Assembly: GCA_964036665.1 (NCBI GenBank)
Contig: OZ038528.1
Location: forward strand, 1,922,001-1,986,000
Direction: 5' to 3'
Source: Gordius sp. MW1
Taxonomy: Eukaryota > Nematomorpha > Gordioida > Gordea > Gordiidae
DNA length: 64,000 nucleotides
Shown here: positions 47,549 through 64,000 of the stretch, one piece after another
How the letters are laid out: every line of letters starts with the position of its first letter
Position numbering within the stretch: the stretch's first letter is position 1
Translations under genes and position numbers: made by a program
Notes under the pieces: generated by a model
The model's input: only the letters and a program-made list of their open reading frames with translations
Databases searched by the model: none
Told to the model about the DNA's origin: nothing

Positions 47549-49790
47549 TTATCTCGTCACGGGAGGGTACGACTTGGGAAAGTGGGACGAAGAGAAGGTT
47601 TTCCAATCCGTCCTGTCCTGCATTATAGGGAGGAGTGAATTCCAATCGTGGTTGAGGGACCTGAGTTGCTGAAAGGTTTGATAAATCCAGCTTCCTCTGC
47701 ATTTGAGGGTTCGTAATTGCGGGGGTCTCCAAAAAATAGAACTTAGACATATGTTAATACCACTGCGTCTAGACTGATGTGCCAGGAAGTTCCATTTCCG
47801 AGAAATTATTACGTTTTTAATGGGAGGGATTTTACAAAGGGTCCAGAGGTTGACGTTGCTGATTACTTCCGGGTAGAAAATATTACATACTATCTTTAGC
47901 ATTTTATTGAGTTTTGTTTGGGCCGTTCTAAGAGTCGGGCCTTTGAGAGACCACGTTTCACAGCCATAGAGTAGAATGGGTAAGATAGTGGTTTTGAACA
48001 TGCGGAGGCGGGTTGGTAGGGCCAGTTCATGCGACTTCCATATAGAGTAGCACGAGTAGAATTTTTTCAGGGCTTTTCCTATTTTATTCGAGATGTCTAA
48101 AAGGGAGTATGTGTCGTAGGAGAGAGTGACTCCAAGATAATTAACTGAATCTGAGATGGGGACTTGAGTATTATCAATGAGAACGGGTTTTGATTGCAAT
48201 GGTAAATTGATTGATAGGATATTGGATTTGTTAGGGTTTATCATTAGACCCGCTTTCTGGGTCTCCATGGTGAATCTGTCAATGAAGTTCTGAGTTCTGG
48301 AGATCGAGTCGGAGACTATGCAAAGATCGTCTGCGAATAAGAGGGAAGATATTTTTTGTTCACCCAAGTTGATACCGTCAAATGGAAGTGTCGATCTCTT
48401 GATTATGAGGTCCATGGCAGTGATGAATATGAGAGGTGAGAGTGGGCACCCCTGCCTAACTCCAGAATTGACTAAGATAGGGTTGGACCGGTGGTGCAGA
48501 TGTTTGACGACCACCTTCATGTCTTTATAGAGATAGAAGATAAGTCTAATGATTTTTTTGGGGATACCAATGAGGCATAAGGATTCCCATATGTAGAGGT
48601 GGGAGAGTGAGTCAAAAGCTTTATGGATGTCAACAAAGGTTAGGATTAGGGGTGTTTTTGCTTTGGAAGAAATGTCCATTAGATTCTTGAGGGTTAGAAT
48701 GTGTTCAATAGTTGTTTTGGACTTTCGAAAACCCGCCTGGTTGGTCTTTAGGTTATTGTCGACATAAGGGTAGATCCGTCTGTATATGATTTTTATGAAA
48801 TTTTTAGAAATGTTATTTATTATAGTGATCCCTCTATAGTTGTCAGGGATAGAAGGATCTCCTTTTTTGTAAATTTTGCTAAGCAAGCCAGTGGACCATG
48901 AATGGGGGATGGACTCCTGAGTCCAGATCTTGGAGAAGAGAGAGAGCAGGAGCTTGGATGAAAGGTTAAAATCAGCCTTAAGGGCCTCGGCTGTAATTTC
49001 CTCTCCGTCTGGGGCTTTATGTAGTTTGAGAGATTTTACTGCGGACTTTATTTCGCCTAGGGTCGGTGGATCATCCTTAATAAAAGAGGTGGGAGGACAT
49101 TTGAGTTATTAATAAACTCTAAGTATATATCAGAGAAGGGAAATGGAATTGGTATGGTCAGGATTGATCGAAAATGTTCTTCCCATACCTTTGTTTGGTT
49201 CAAGGAGTCGTTGGGATTGCGATTGTCGTTATGTAGCGAGTGGTAGTTGTGTTTATTGGAGAATTTCGTGGTTAGAGTTTTTATTTTATACAAAGAATGG
49301 GTGTTGTTAGAACGCGCAGCTTGTTCGGCGTCATTTAATTTGTTAGAGAAGAAATTTATCCTGTCTTTTTTGATGCTGGCTTTTATCTTTTTCGTAAGTG
49401 TCTTGATCCAAGCTTTTTACATTTAAGGGTTTTGTCTTTAAAGACATTGTAACGGGATTCTAGTAGAGTTATTGTTTCTTCTGAGAACCAGGATTTGGTA
49501 TTGATGTGTAATTGTTTGTCGTGCCTGGGGGTAAAAAGCTCGGTTAACAAGGTGTTATGCTCGTTGACCGGAAGCGTATCTAAGTTGCCAAGTAGCTTAA
49601 AATCTGTTTGGAGTCTAGTGGCTAGCTGAGCAGTGTCCTTTAATAAACGTGAGCTAGGTGGGTAGTTTTGAATATTTTTAAATGAGTGGAGGGCGGCTGG
49701 TGTAATAAAAATTTCAGCCGCAATGACAAAGTGGTCAGTCTTTATGATTGGTTGGATAGTGCGAATGAAGTGGCATATTAACAATTAAGT
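47549..49790 (-). pseudogene. LINE (non-LTR retrotransposon), 5'-truncated and frameshifted
   Basis: Minus strand. The 5' end holds the tail of an APE-type endonuclease (IKTDHFVIAAEIF, near 49745). A linker with KVWEEHFRSIL follows, then the RT. The RT spans about 49080 to 47900: KSLKLHKAPDGEEITAEALK, then SKIYKKGDPSIPDNYRGITI, TFVDIHKAFDSLSH, SGVRQGCPLSP, the FADDLCIV catalytic box and VNYLGVTLS. A C-terminal LPILLYGCETWS region ends at the stop at 47549. Frame changes near 49385 and 49105 break the reading frame. The main open frame runs unbroken from about 49105 to 47549, longer than its first available start at 48886 suggests. Clade not determined. The 5' end is cut at the insertion site of the next element. 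Confidence 0.85.
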
Positions 49791-49798
49791 GTGATGGT

Positions 49799-51433
49799 CA
49801 TAGACTAATAAAACTATAGACTGCCGAACAGCTGTTCTGTGCATTGAAATTTATTTAGCAACTCAGGCCGCCATTACTTTAACCCACCAATATGCGCACT
49901 TGTGAAATAAAAAACGGCATAAGTGTTTATAAAATAAAGTAATCAAGTTATTTTATGGTTATTTTAATAAATCATCTTTATATGCTTTGTCTTTAATAAA
50001 TACTTTGTTTTACATAATTTAAATGAACTTCAAGTTTAGTGATTATATTATTTTCTACACAAGATCATTTAGCTGATGCAATATTCAAAGCTAGTATCCC
50101 TGTATATGCCTGGAAAGGAGAAACAGACAAGATGTATTAAACAGGTATATATAGTTTTGATTTTTTATGTTTATATATTGTAGACCTTTTCAAAGTTAAT
50201 TAACCTTTAAATTTTATTTTTGATGGTAATGATTGTAGATCTTGTTTTTCAAAGATCAACCTTTAAATTTAATTTTGGATGATTGTTATGATCTAACAGA
50301 GTTGGTCCATGACCATGACATATATATTTGGCAGTACATTAGCATTAAATGTTACGGCTTTAAAAACATTCAAGATATTTATATTTTAAATTTTCTACAT
50401 TTAAAATAATATTTTATTGATCATAAATTAATAAAATTTATAATTTTTTTTTATTTGTTAGTTAGCACATTTCTATTTGGATGGGTTTTACAAGTCTTTA
50501 TCAATCAGAAGTTTAGTTATCTGTAATTTTAAAATGGCAACTAGTTTAAACCTTAAGTTTTCATTTATATTATTTCATATGCTTTCTACTTGACAAGATT
50601 GCTATAAGGCCTCATCTTCATTTTACGTTGTTTTGAATTATATAAATTAATTCTTATTTATATAATATTTTGAAGGTGTGTGAATATGGGCAAAGGGATT
50701 GTATATAAACTGCTGCCAGGAGCAAAGAGTGCATAGCAATCTGCCAAGGCATGTTGTGATTTGTAAAGCCAGCCAATTAGAAAACCTGCATATGAATATT
50801 TATGGATACATGCATGAATTGTATTGTAATTTATTTTTATACTTATGAAATAAACTTCTAAAAAGTTCTTATACTTTTTTTAGAAATATAATACATGAAT
50901 CATCAAATATTACACAAATAAAAATTTTGCTTTATAATTTTTTAAATAATTTGAACCAACAATTTAAAATTTACAAAGCAAAAATAAAATAAATAAATCT
51001 TAAGGGTAAATAATTTTTTAGATGACAATTGATTAATATTTTACTCTCGTAAAATTTATATGTAGTTAAATTTCATATCGAGAAAACCTATAATGTTAAA
51101 ACTAATACTAATCTTTTCGTGTAGAAAATATAGTATAGATGGCGCTAATATTACTTTTAACGATATTATATTATTTCCTTATAAATGTAGAATTTCTACA
51201 CAAGTTTAAATGTTTTCAATGTGGTTTAATTTATTCTTATATAAACATGAGTTTTACTTTTTGTTTGGGCTTTTGTAAGCTTATATTAGCTTGATATAAA
51301 TTTATAAAATAAATATTACAATCCAGCGAAATAAGTAGCGCTTAGATAGTTTATGAGACGAAAGTAATGGCGGATTACGCCCTTACTTAAAAATTATCGA
51401 CTGTTCGGCATTCTATAGTTTTATTAGTCTATG
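49799..51433. mobile_element. DNA transposon carrying AHCY exon fragments
   Basis: Terminal inverted repeats of 33 bp (49799-49831 and 51401-51433, one mismatch) begin CATAGACTAATAAAACTATA. Perfect 8-bp target duplications GTGATGGT lie at 49791-49798 and 51434-51441. Just inside both ends is the word CCGCCATTACTTT. There is no transposase. The interior is AT-rich except for an S-adenosylhomocysteinase-derived segment. An 8-bp duplication points to the hAT superfamily. A 449-bp relative with the same CATAGACTA start and a near-identical 8-bp duplication lies at 57521-57969. The right end is 35 bp upstream of the THOC7 start codon. Confidence 0.88.
50040..50325 (+). pseudogene. AHCY: Captured S-adenosylhomocysteinase (AHCY) gene fragment
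   Basis: AHCY hydrolyses S-adenosylhomocysteine to adenosine and homocysteine. Exon A (about 50040-50144) reads [20 protein letters not shown] then WKGETDKM, matching the family's STQDH and [10 protein letters not shown] motifs. A small deletion and TAA follow, then ACAG|GTATAT, a donor site. Exon B (50239-about 50325, after TTGTAG) reads LFFKDQPLNLILDDCYDLTE then LVHD, corresponding to the conserved LNMILDDGGDLTN region with GG changed to CY. The two blocks are adjacent in normal AHCY. The start of exon B is also present as a diverged tandem copy at about 50178-50235. The intron is retained, so this was copied from DNA, not mRNA. It is non-functional. Confidence 0.8.
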
Positions 51434-51468
51434 GTGATGGTTTAAATAATGTACCTTCCTGGTTAAAT

Positions 51469-52579
51469 ATGACTGCCGCGAGTACTGATGGTATTTTATT
51501 AATTTTATTGTTAATAATAAAATTTTAAGATGATATTATAAGGTATAGGTTGCTTATAGATGGAGAAGGTTGTGGCGATGATAAAAGAATACAAATGTTG
51601 ATGAAGACTTATGATATGTGGTGTAATTTAGTGTCTAGCACAAATAGTGAAGATGAAAAGTGTGTCTTTAAATGTTTTATTGTAATTTTTTTAAGAGAAA
51701 ATTATTCAGAAAAAATGAATCTACTATTGGAACAATGTCAATTATCGATACAGAAAAACAATGAAGTTTATTTATCTAATATAAATGATCAAAAAATTTA
51801 TCAAGAAAAGCTGATAGAAATAGGTGAATTGACATTATTTAAAAAATATTATTTAATTTTATCTATTTACATTTGATAAATTGTAGCTCTTTCAAACTTT
51901 AAGACAATCTTGACTTATGGATCTATGTAGCTTAATAATTAAATACATTTTAGCATAGTCCTATGTACAACTTCTTTATTTATTGCTAATTTTGTTATAT
52001 GTATAAGACAAACAAAATATTTTTGGTTATTTTAGAAAATGAAATAGTTAAGGTTGTGAAAGATCTCGAAAAATGCCAAAATGAATTAAAAGTTGCCAGA
52101 CTCATCCGGAAAAACAATGAAGGTATTTTTGTAAATTTGTTTTTTACACCTCAAAGAGTATGATGATCTTGCCAAGACTATCAAGCAACATCCAGAAAGA
52201 AAGGAAAGCCTAGAGTAAAAATTTGTGACACAAATGAGTTTAATCATTTTTTTGCCCTAATTAGCAAATTAACAGAATTACAGAGTGAGATAGAAACATT
52301 AGAACATGAAAACAAAGCCTTGGATGAAAATGTAAGTTTTTCTATTTAAAAAAATACTAGCTAATTTATATTTGCCACCTTTTTCTTAATTTATTTTTGA
52401 TATATTTTTAGTTTGCTAAGCTGCGGAAACAATTTTACAGCTTTCTTCATATAGGTCATGATTTACAATTATCTCTACCAAGTGGTAATTAATAATATTG
52501 GCATACATAAATAATATTAGGTTTTCAAAATGATGATAATGTTGAAAAGATGGACATCAATGATGAAAATAATAGATAA
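51469..52579 (+). CDS. THOC7: THO complex subunit 7
   Basis: Nuclear mRNA-export factor of the THO/TREX complex. Eight exons: 51469-51490, 51530-51659, 51696-51823, 52036-52122, 52157-52214, 52265-52331, 52412-52484, 52521-52579; all GT/AG, phases consistent, 207 residues including a start MTAASTDDDIIRYRLLIDGE. The protein is close in length to the roughly 204 residues of vertebrate THOC7. Diagnostic stretches: RLLIDGEGCGDDKRIQMLMK, YDMWCN, then a coiled-coil-like region, ARLIRKNNEEYDDLAKTIKQ and HPERKESLE, then KLRKQFYSFL. It ends with a short acidic tail (MDINDENNR). Introns are 39, 36, 212, 34, 50, 80 and 36 bp. AATAAA at 52677-52682 is a likely poly(A) signal. The region just upstream is transposon DNA. 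Confidence 0.93.
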
Positions 52580-53228
52580 ATGTCAACATTTAAAAATGTT
52601 ATTATATAAAACTTGTATATACTTAGGTTTAACTAAAAATTAATTGATAATGTTAGATTTGCTTGTTAATTGAGAAAATAAACATCTGTAAGTTACATGG
52701 CAGTGTTCATTTAATTTATATTGGCTTTTATGTTAATTAGAACATTAAATATTTCTAAATCACGATAAAAGAGCTTGTGGAGACAGACCGTCAATGTCTT
52801 TCTTTAATTTATTGAGCTTTTTCCCCACGTTTAAAAATAGTTTTAAATTCTTTAGATTATAAAGTAAGGGGGGAAAAGTTTGCCAACTTCTTATAGACAT
52901 TATTGTAAATAAGATATTTTTGCACAGAAAATAACACCAATAAGAAACACATTTTTTAATAAAAATGCCTTTTTTTTAGTTTTCATTAAGAGATTTAATG
53001 AACCAATAAATTCCTTTTAATTTAAAATATCAACAATTATGACTAACTAGAAAAGCGTTCATACAATAAAAAAGTAAATCGAAAATGCTGCTATTTAAAT
53101 TAAAAATAGAAACTGTCCATTTTACAACAATTAATTTGCAAAATATTAGTTTATTAATCAGTTTTATACAAGTTATAATATATATCAAATCTAATTTTTA
53201 TATAAAATATGTGGAATTAATTGACGTG
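52580..53228. other. Convergent 3' intergenic region of THOC7 and MCM4
   Basis: AT-rich. Plus-strand AATAAA at 52677-52682 (THOC7 side) and minus-strand AATAAA at 53150-53155 (74 bp past the MCM4 stop) suggest both transcripts end here without overlap. Confidence 0.55.
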
Positions 53229-59761
<6,533 letters not shown>

Positions 59762-60420
59762 CTGTATTGCAAAAAAAAACATATCAATATATGAGAAAAA
59801 TTTAATAAACTAAAAGCATTTTGGAAGATTTTTACCCGCATATTCAATATTTTTCAAGGATAGATTATCGGGATTTTTCGAGGGCTCAAAAAATCCCTAT
59901 AATCTATCCTTGAAAAATAAAAGCATTTTATACAAAAAAAAAGCTATGTTAATCTATATATATAATTTTGTTATTTTTTAAAAAGCCTTAACTTTTTTTA
60001 ACATATTTTAAAAATTTATTAAAACGATTTAAAAAATTACGTTCTAAAAAAACTATGAAAACGCGCCCAAACTAAACGGATGGCATTGATCCGTGTATGG
60101 AAATCGTGATGGATTCAAAGATTTCCATTGTGATCTTTTACCTGATAAAAATTACTATTTCACATCTAATGAGATGTTAACTGTCTCAACATATTAAAAT
60201 CCAAGATATAGTAACATCAATTATAACTACATTGTATTCAAAACGTCATATTTTTAAAGCCCAAATTATTATCACATTTTTAATATTTTTTATTTTAAAC
60301 AATATTACATCTTTTGAAGGCAAAACTAACATACAAGTTTCAAGATTTAGGCACTTTTTTAAAACATTTTTACACGTCGCGTCTAATTTATCCAGCCCGC
60401 ATATTGATCGAACCTTAAAA
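59762..60420. other. Upstream MCM4 intron or intergenic DNA
   Basis: No MCM4 exon found. Contains the 71-base hairpin at 59848-59919. An open frame at 60246-60530 (minus) does not match MCM4 in the position expected. Confidence 0.4.
59848..59919. other. Near-perfect 31-bp stem-loop
   Basis: Arms 59848-59878 and 59889-59919 pair at 30 of 31 positions (outermost TATTTTTCAAGGATAGATTA); loop CGAGGGCTCA. About 90 bp from the MCM4 exon 59567-59761, within its upstream intron. It is the size of a microRNA precursor, but near-perfect pairing also fits a tiny foldback element or hairpin-siRNA source. Confidence 0.75.
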
Positions 60421-62059
60421 ACTCGGGTCTTCGGCCCTCGTGGGAAGGGGGAGAAGGGAAGGGAAGAGGGGAAGGGAAGGGGGGACGACTCATCTGTACT
60501 TCGTATAAATGTATCATATTTGCTATGCAATTTATGGGCGAGAAAGGTGGGAAGGGGCGAGAATGCCTAGGGGGTATTAAATGCCTAATGATTAATTAAT
60601 TATTTATACAAATTTTCCATTATAGGCAAAATGTAATAAAGGCAAAATGTAATATAGGCAAGGGTTAGGGTTAGATTTAGTGTTTGCATCTAGTTGCGTA
60701 TTACATTAGTTTTTATGGCCTTTAGTGATTATGGGTCTAACAAACATTATATTATAAAACAACACAATGTTAAGAATTTGCAGAATTGTTGGGAGAAATT
60801 TTTTGTTGAATTTGAACAATTTTTAATTAAAAAAATCAAAATTTGGCCAATGGTCACTTTTTCTCTATTGGTCAGTACCAACAGATACTCTATAAGTCAA
60901 TGATAGCCAAAAATACGGAAAAAAATATTTTGATGCTCACTTTGGCCAATGGTCATTTTTTTCCATTGGTCAGCAGCCAGCACACGGTAAAAGTAGATAT
61001 AAATTCATAAGAATAAAAAAAACGAAAAAAAAAATTTCGAATCACATTCTGGCCAATGGTCATTTTTTCCATTGGTCAGCAGCCAGGACACGGTAGAAGT
61101 AGATATAAATTCATAATAGTCAAAAAAAAAAACGAAAAAAAAGTTTTCGAATCACATTTTGGCCAATGGTCATTTTATTCCATTGGTCAGCAGCCAGCGG
61201 ACGGCCAAAAAGTCATAATAGCAATGGTAGGAACAGGAACAATCATAATAGTCAAAAAAAAACGAAAAAAATAATTTCGATTCACATTTTGGCAAATGGT
61301 CATTTTTTCCATCGGTCAGGAGCCAGCGGACGGCCAGAAAGTCATAATAGCAATGGTAGTAACAGGAACAATCATAATAGTCAAAAAAAAAACGAAAAAA
61401 TAAACTCGGATTCACATTTTGGCCAATGGTCATTTTTTTCATTGGTCAGCAGCCAACGGACGGCCAAAAAGTCTTATTATCAATGATAGTAACAAGAACA
61501 ATCATAAGAGTCAAAAAAAACTCCGGGATTCTAACCCAAAAACTAGTTAAATTGCATAGCAATTGAAAGTAAACAACTTTTATTTATGTTTATTATATAA
61601 CATTGGTCAGCAGCCAGCGGACGGCCAAAAAGTCATAATAGCAATGGTAGAAACAGGAACAATCATAATAGTCAAAAAAAGCGAAAAAAATAATTTCGAT
61701 TCACATTTTGGCCAATGGTCATTTTTTTCATTGGTCAGCAGCCAGCGGACGGCCATAAATTCTTATTATCAATGATAGTAACAAGAACAATCATAAGAGT
61801 CAAAAAAACTCCGGGATTCTAACCCCAAAACTAGTTAAATTAGCAATTAAAAAGTAAACAACTTTTATTTATGTTTATTATATAACTAGTTAAATTGCAT
61901 AGCATTAAAAGTAAACAACTTTTATTTATGTTTATTATATAACAAAAACTAGTTAAATTGCATAGCAATTAAAAGTAAACAACTTTTATTTATGTTTATT
62001 ATATAACTAGTTAAATTGCATAGCAATTAAAAGTAAACAACTTTTATTTATGTTTATTA
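60421..62059 (+). repeat. Composite repeat, copy 3 (3' end truncated)
   Basis: Same layout as 5689-7458 and 32964-34887: CGGGTCTTCGGCCCTCG start, purine tract, TTAGGG pair (about 60665), roughly 125-bp CCAATGG units, four 59-bp units. It breaks off inside the last 59-bp unit at TTTATTATGG, where DNA of the MULE begins, so it lacks the GGACGGAC/TTGCATAGCAATT end. Confidence 0.85.
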
Positions 62060-62130
62060 TGGTTCCTAGGCTAAATCCCGAAAGCGCACAATCCCGAATT
62101 TTAATGCTACACTTTTACGGCAATTAACAT

Positions 62131-64000
62131 ATGGTAAAAAATATGCAATCATATAATCAAGCTTTTAATGAATATTTGGTTGAGAGAACAAATCAAGATA
62201 ATACAGAAAGTATAAGTAAGCTTAATATCTAAATATTTATAAATTATCTTTAGAATTTAAAAAGTCGAGTAGAAAAAATTTGATTCTGACCCATAAAGAC
62301 TTGGATTATACCAAAATTAAAGATGGAAAACTTGGACAGGTGTATTACAAGTGCAGGAAATGTACTATATGTCATTGCCCAGGAAAGGGTATACTGAAGA
62401 ATAGTAATTTCAAAGTCACAACTGAGCATTCTGAAAATTGTATTCAAGGTAACATAATACAGCTTTACTTATAAAATTTTAGCATCAAATGAAAAACTAA
62501 GTCGAGTTATTACTGATAATTGCTTACTAGAACCTAATGATAAGACCCCTACACAGGGTAATGATCAACCAATCCCTGCACCAAGTAACATAATATAGCT
62601 TTATTTATAAAATTTAGCATCAAATGAAAAACTAAATGGAACAAATACCACACTTGTTAAAAACATCTCTACAATTATAAGGGATCAACAAAGTAAAAAC
62701 ATTTTATAAATTATTCTTAAGAAGTTGAAATTTTATTACTGAGAATTGTTACTAGATGCTAATGAGGAGACCCCTAAACAGGGTGATGATGAACCAACCC
62801 CTGCGCTAGCTGAAAATTCACAAAGTAGATTTGTTTAGTTTTAATTAGTATAACCCCCAAATATTTTAGATATACAATTTATCCCATCCCAAAAAGGAAA
62901 AACAATCTTGAGGCTCAATGATTATCTATATGTCGTTGACAAAACTACAAAAATTACAACTTACTATAGATGCAGAAATTCAAAATGTCCTTGCAGATTA
63001 ATATATTGTAAAAATATAGCTAAATTAAAAAACAATCATAACCATGAACCTGAAACTGATGAGATTCAATATTTAGTGACAAAGTATAAATTAAAGGAGG
63101 CCATTAATAATAATCCTTTGGAATCAATATCAAAGGTAATTTTAACATATTTAAAATCAGGGAATCATTAATCCAATTAGGTATACAATGATGTACTTTA
63201 CCAAAGACGTGAAGAAGTGGAAGATATATGGCAATATCCACATGCTCTACCATCTTTTAAGTCAATGAAACGAACAATGAAGAGAACATTGCATAAAAAT
63301 AGACCCAAAATTCCAAGAACTATTGAAGAGATAATATTGCCCCTAGACTGCCACTATCTGAAGAATGGAACTCCCTTTTTATTAGAAAATTTGGACAATA
63401 GCTTGTTTATATTTGGAACACCTAAATTTTTGAAGATTATGTGTGATGCCAACAAAGTTTATTCAGATGGAACCTTCTATATAACCCCTGACCTTTTTTA
63501 TCAAGTACATAAACTAAACTTTATATTCACACATTTTAGGTGTACACTATTCATGTTGTTTATAAGAACCACATGATACCAACAATTTATGGTATTCTCC
63601 CCAATAAATTTTCAAAGACATACGTAAAATTTCTTACAAGCCTTAGACAAGTGTGCAGTTCTATAGGACTTACATTTAATCCTATGTTTTGGCAAGTGGA
63701 TTTTGAGATGGCTTCCATTAAAGCCCTAAAAATCATATTCCCTGACATTATAATTCAAGGTAAAATTTATACATTATGTAGTAAAATAAATTCTTACTAG
63801 GTTGCTACTTCCACTTCTCCCAGGCTGTAATTGGCAAAGCTAAGAAATTGGGCCTTGCTAAACTATACATTGAAGACAAAACAATCAGAACAGTTATCAA
63901 GGAAATATGCAATACACCATATCTCAGGAAAACAGATGTTGATATAGTTTATAACAAATGTATGACTTCCTCAAAAAATCTCAATAATGTCAATTTGAAA
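62131..64000 (+). CDS. MULE-type transposase with FLYWCH fingers, partial and possibly decaying
   Basis: Mutator-like transposase gene cut by the window end. Likely exons: 62131-62215 (ATG), 62254-62448, 62483-62584, 62618-62692, then an unclear stretch, 62870-63135, 63181-63504, 63540-63759 and 63801 onward; introns 33-45 bp. Two FLYWCH-like fingers: one in exon 2 (GQVYYKCRKCTICHCPGKG...TEH) and one near 62910-63050 (YYRCRNSKCPCRL...NHNHE). The MULE catalytic core follows: DANKVYSDGTFYI (first Asp), FWQVDFEMASIKAL (second Asp) and GCYFHFSQAV. Between 62693 and 62824 the frame fails (one-base loss relative to the duplicated upstream exon), so this copy may be a pseudogene. TIR-like sequence GGCTAAATCCCGAAAGCGC lies at about 62067-62086. 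Confidence 0.8.

Noticed and set aside
51442-51500. Continuation of the LINE endonuclease on the right of the 49799-51433 element
   Set aside because: The sequence is better explained as the THOC7 5' end and first exon, which splice perfectly into the THOC7 frame.
60246-60530. Minus-strand frame containing GLDKLDATCKNVLKKCL as a possible MCM4 N-terminal exon
   Set aside because: Only a weak chance resemblance. The roughly 280 residues that should lie between it and the 59761 exon are absent, and half of the frame is composite repeat.

Overview
This window is animal nuclear DNA. It is AT-rich and rich in introns and transposons. A complete Notch ligand (Delta) shows it is metazoan. THOC7, MCM4 and a DUF268 protein fit a non-vertebrate animal, but I cannot name the phylum from the sequence. 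No bacterial operons, CRISPR arrays, rRNA or convincing tRNA genes were seen. Splice sites below were placed by eye (GT/AG, reading phase, fit to the known family); no search was run.

Host genes: (1) Delta, minus strand, 13505-17438, eight exons, 941 residues. (2) A DUF268 type II membrane protein, plus strand, 32051-36000, two exons split by a 2.7 kb intron filled with a repeat. (3) THOC7, plus strand, 51469-52579, eight exons, 207 residues, with introns as short as 34 bp. (4) MCM4, minus strand, the C-terminal half in nine exons at 53229-59761; its N-terminal exons are outside the window or lost. THOC7 and MCM4 converge, with stop codons about 650 bp apart.

Mobile DNA: at 1423-3576 a 2.15 kb hAT-like element with long inverted ends; at 3989-4948 a Penelope-like element; three long copies plus one partial copy of a composite tandem-repeat family (5.1-7.5, 33.0-34.9, 60.4-62.1 kb); about nine short elements with GGGCGTAGCC ends; a decayed BED-finger hAT transposase (36.7-39.8 kb) interrupted by a second hAT-type element with a perfect 8-bp target duplication; a nearly intact but disabled Ty3/gypsy element (40343-44629) with 5-bp target duplications; a decayed LINE (47.5-49.8 kb); and a MULE/FLYWCH transposase gene running off the right edge (62131 onwards).

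The most unusual object is the element at 49799-51433. It has 33-bp inverted ends and a perfect 8-bp target duplication, carries two exon fragments of S-adenosylhomocysteinase (AHCY) with the intron between them, and sits 35 bp upstream of the THOC7 start codon. It looks like a DNA transposon that captured a host gene fragment. A shorter relative with the same end sequence lies in an MCM4 intron (57521-57969).

The long gene-free stretches (17.4-24.1, 25.1-31.9 and 10.1-13.5 kb) show only AT-rich DNA, small inverted-repeat elements and homopolymer runs.
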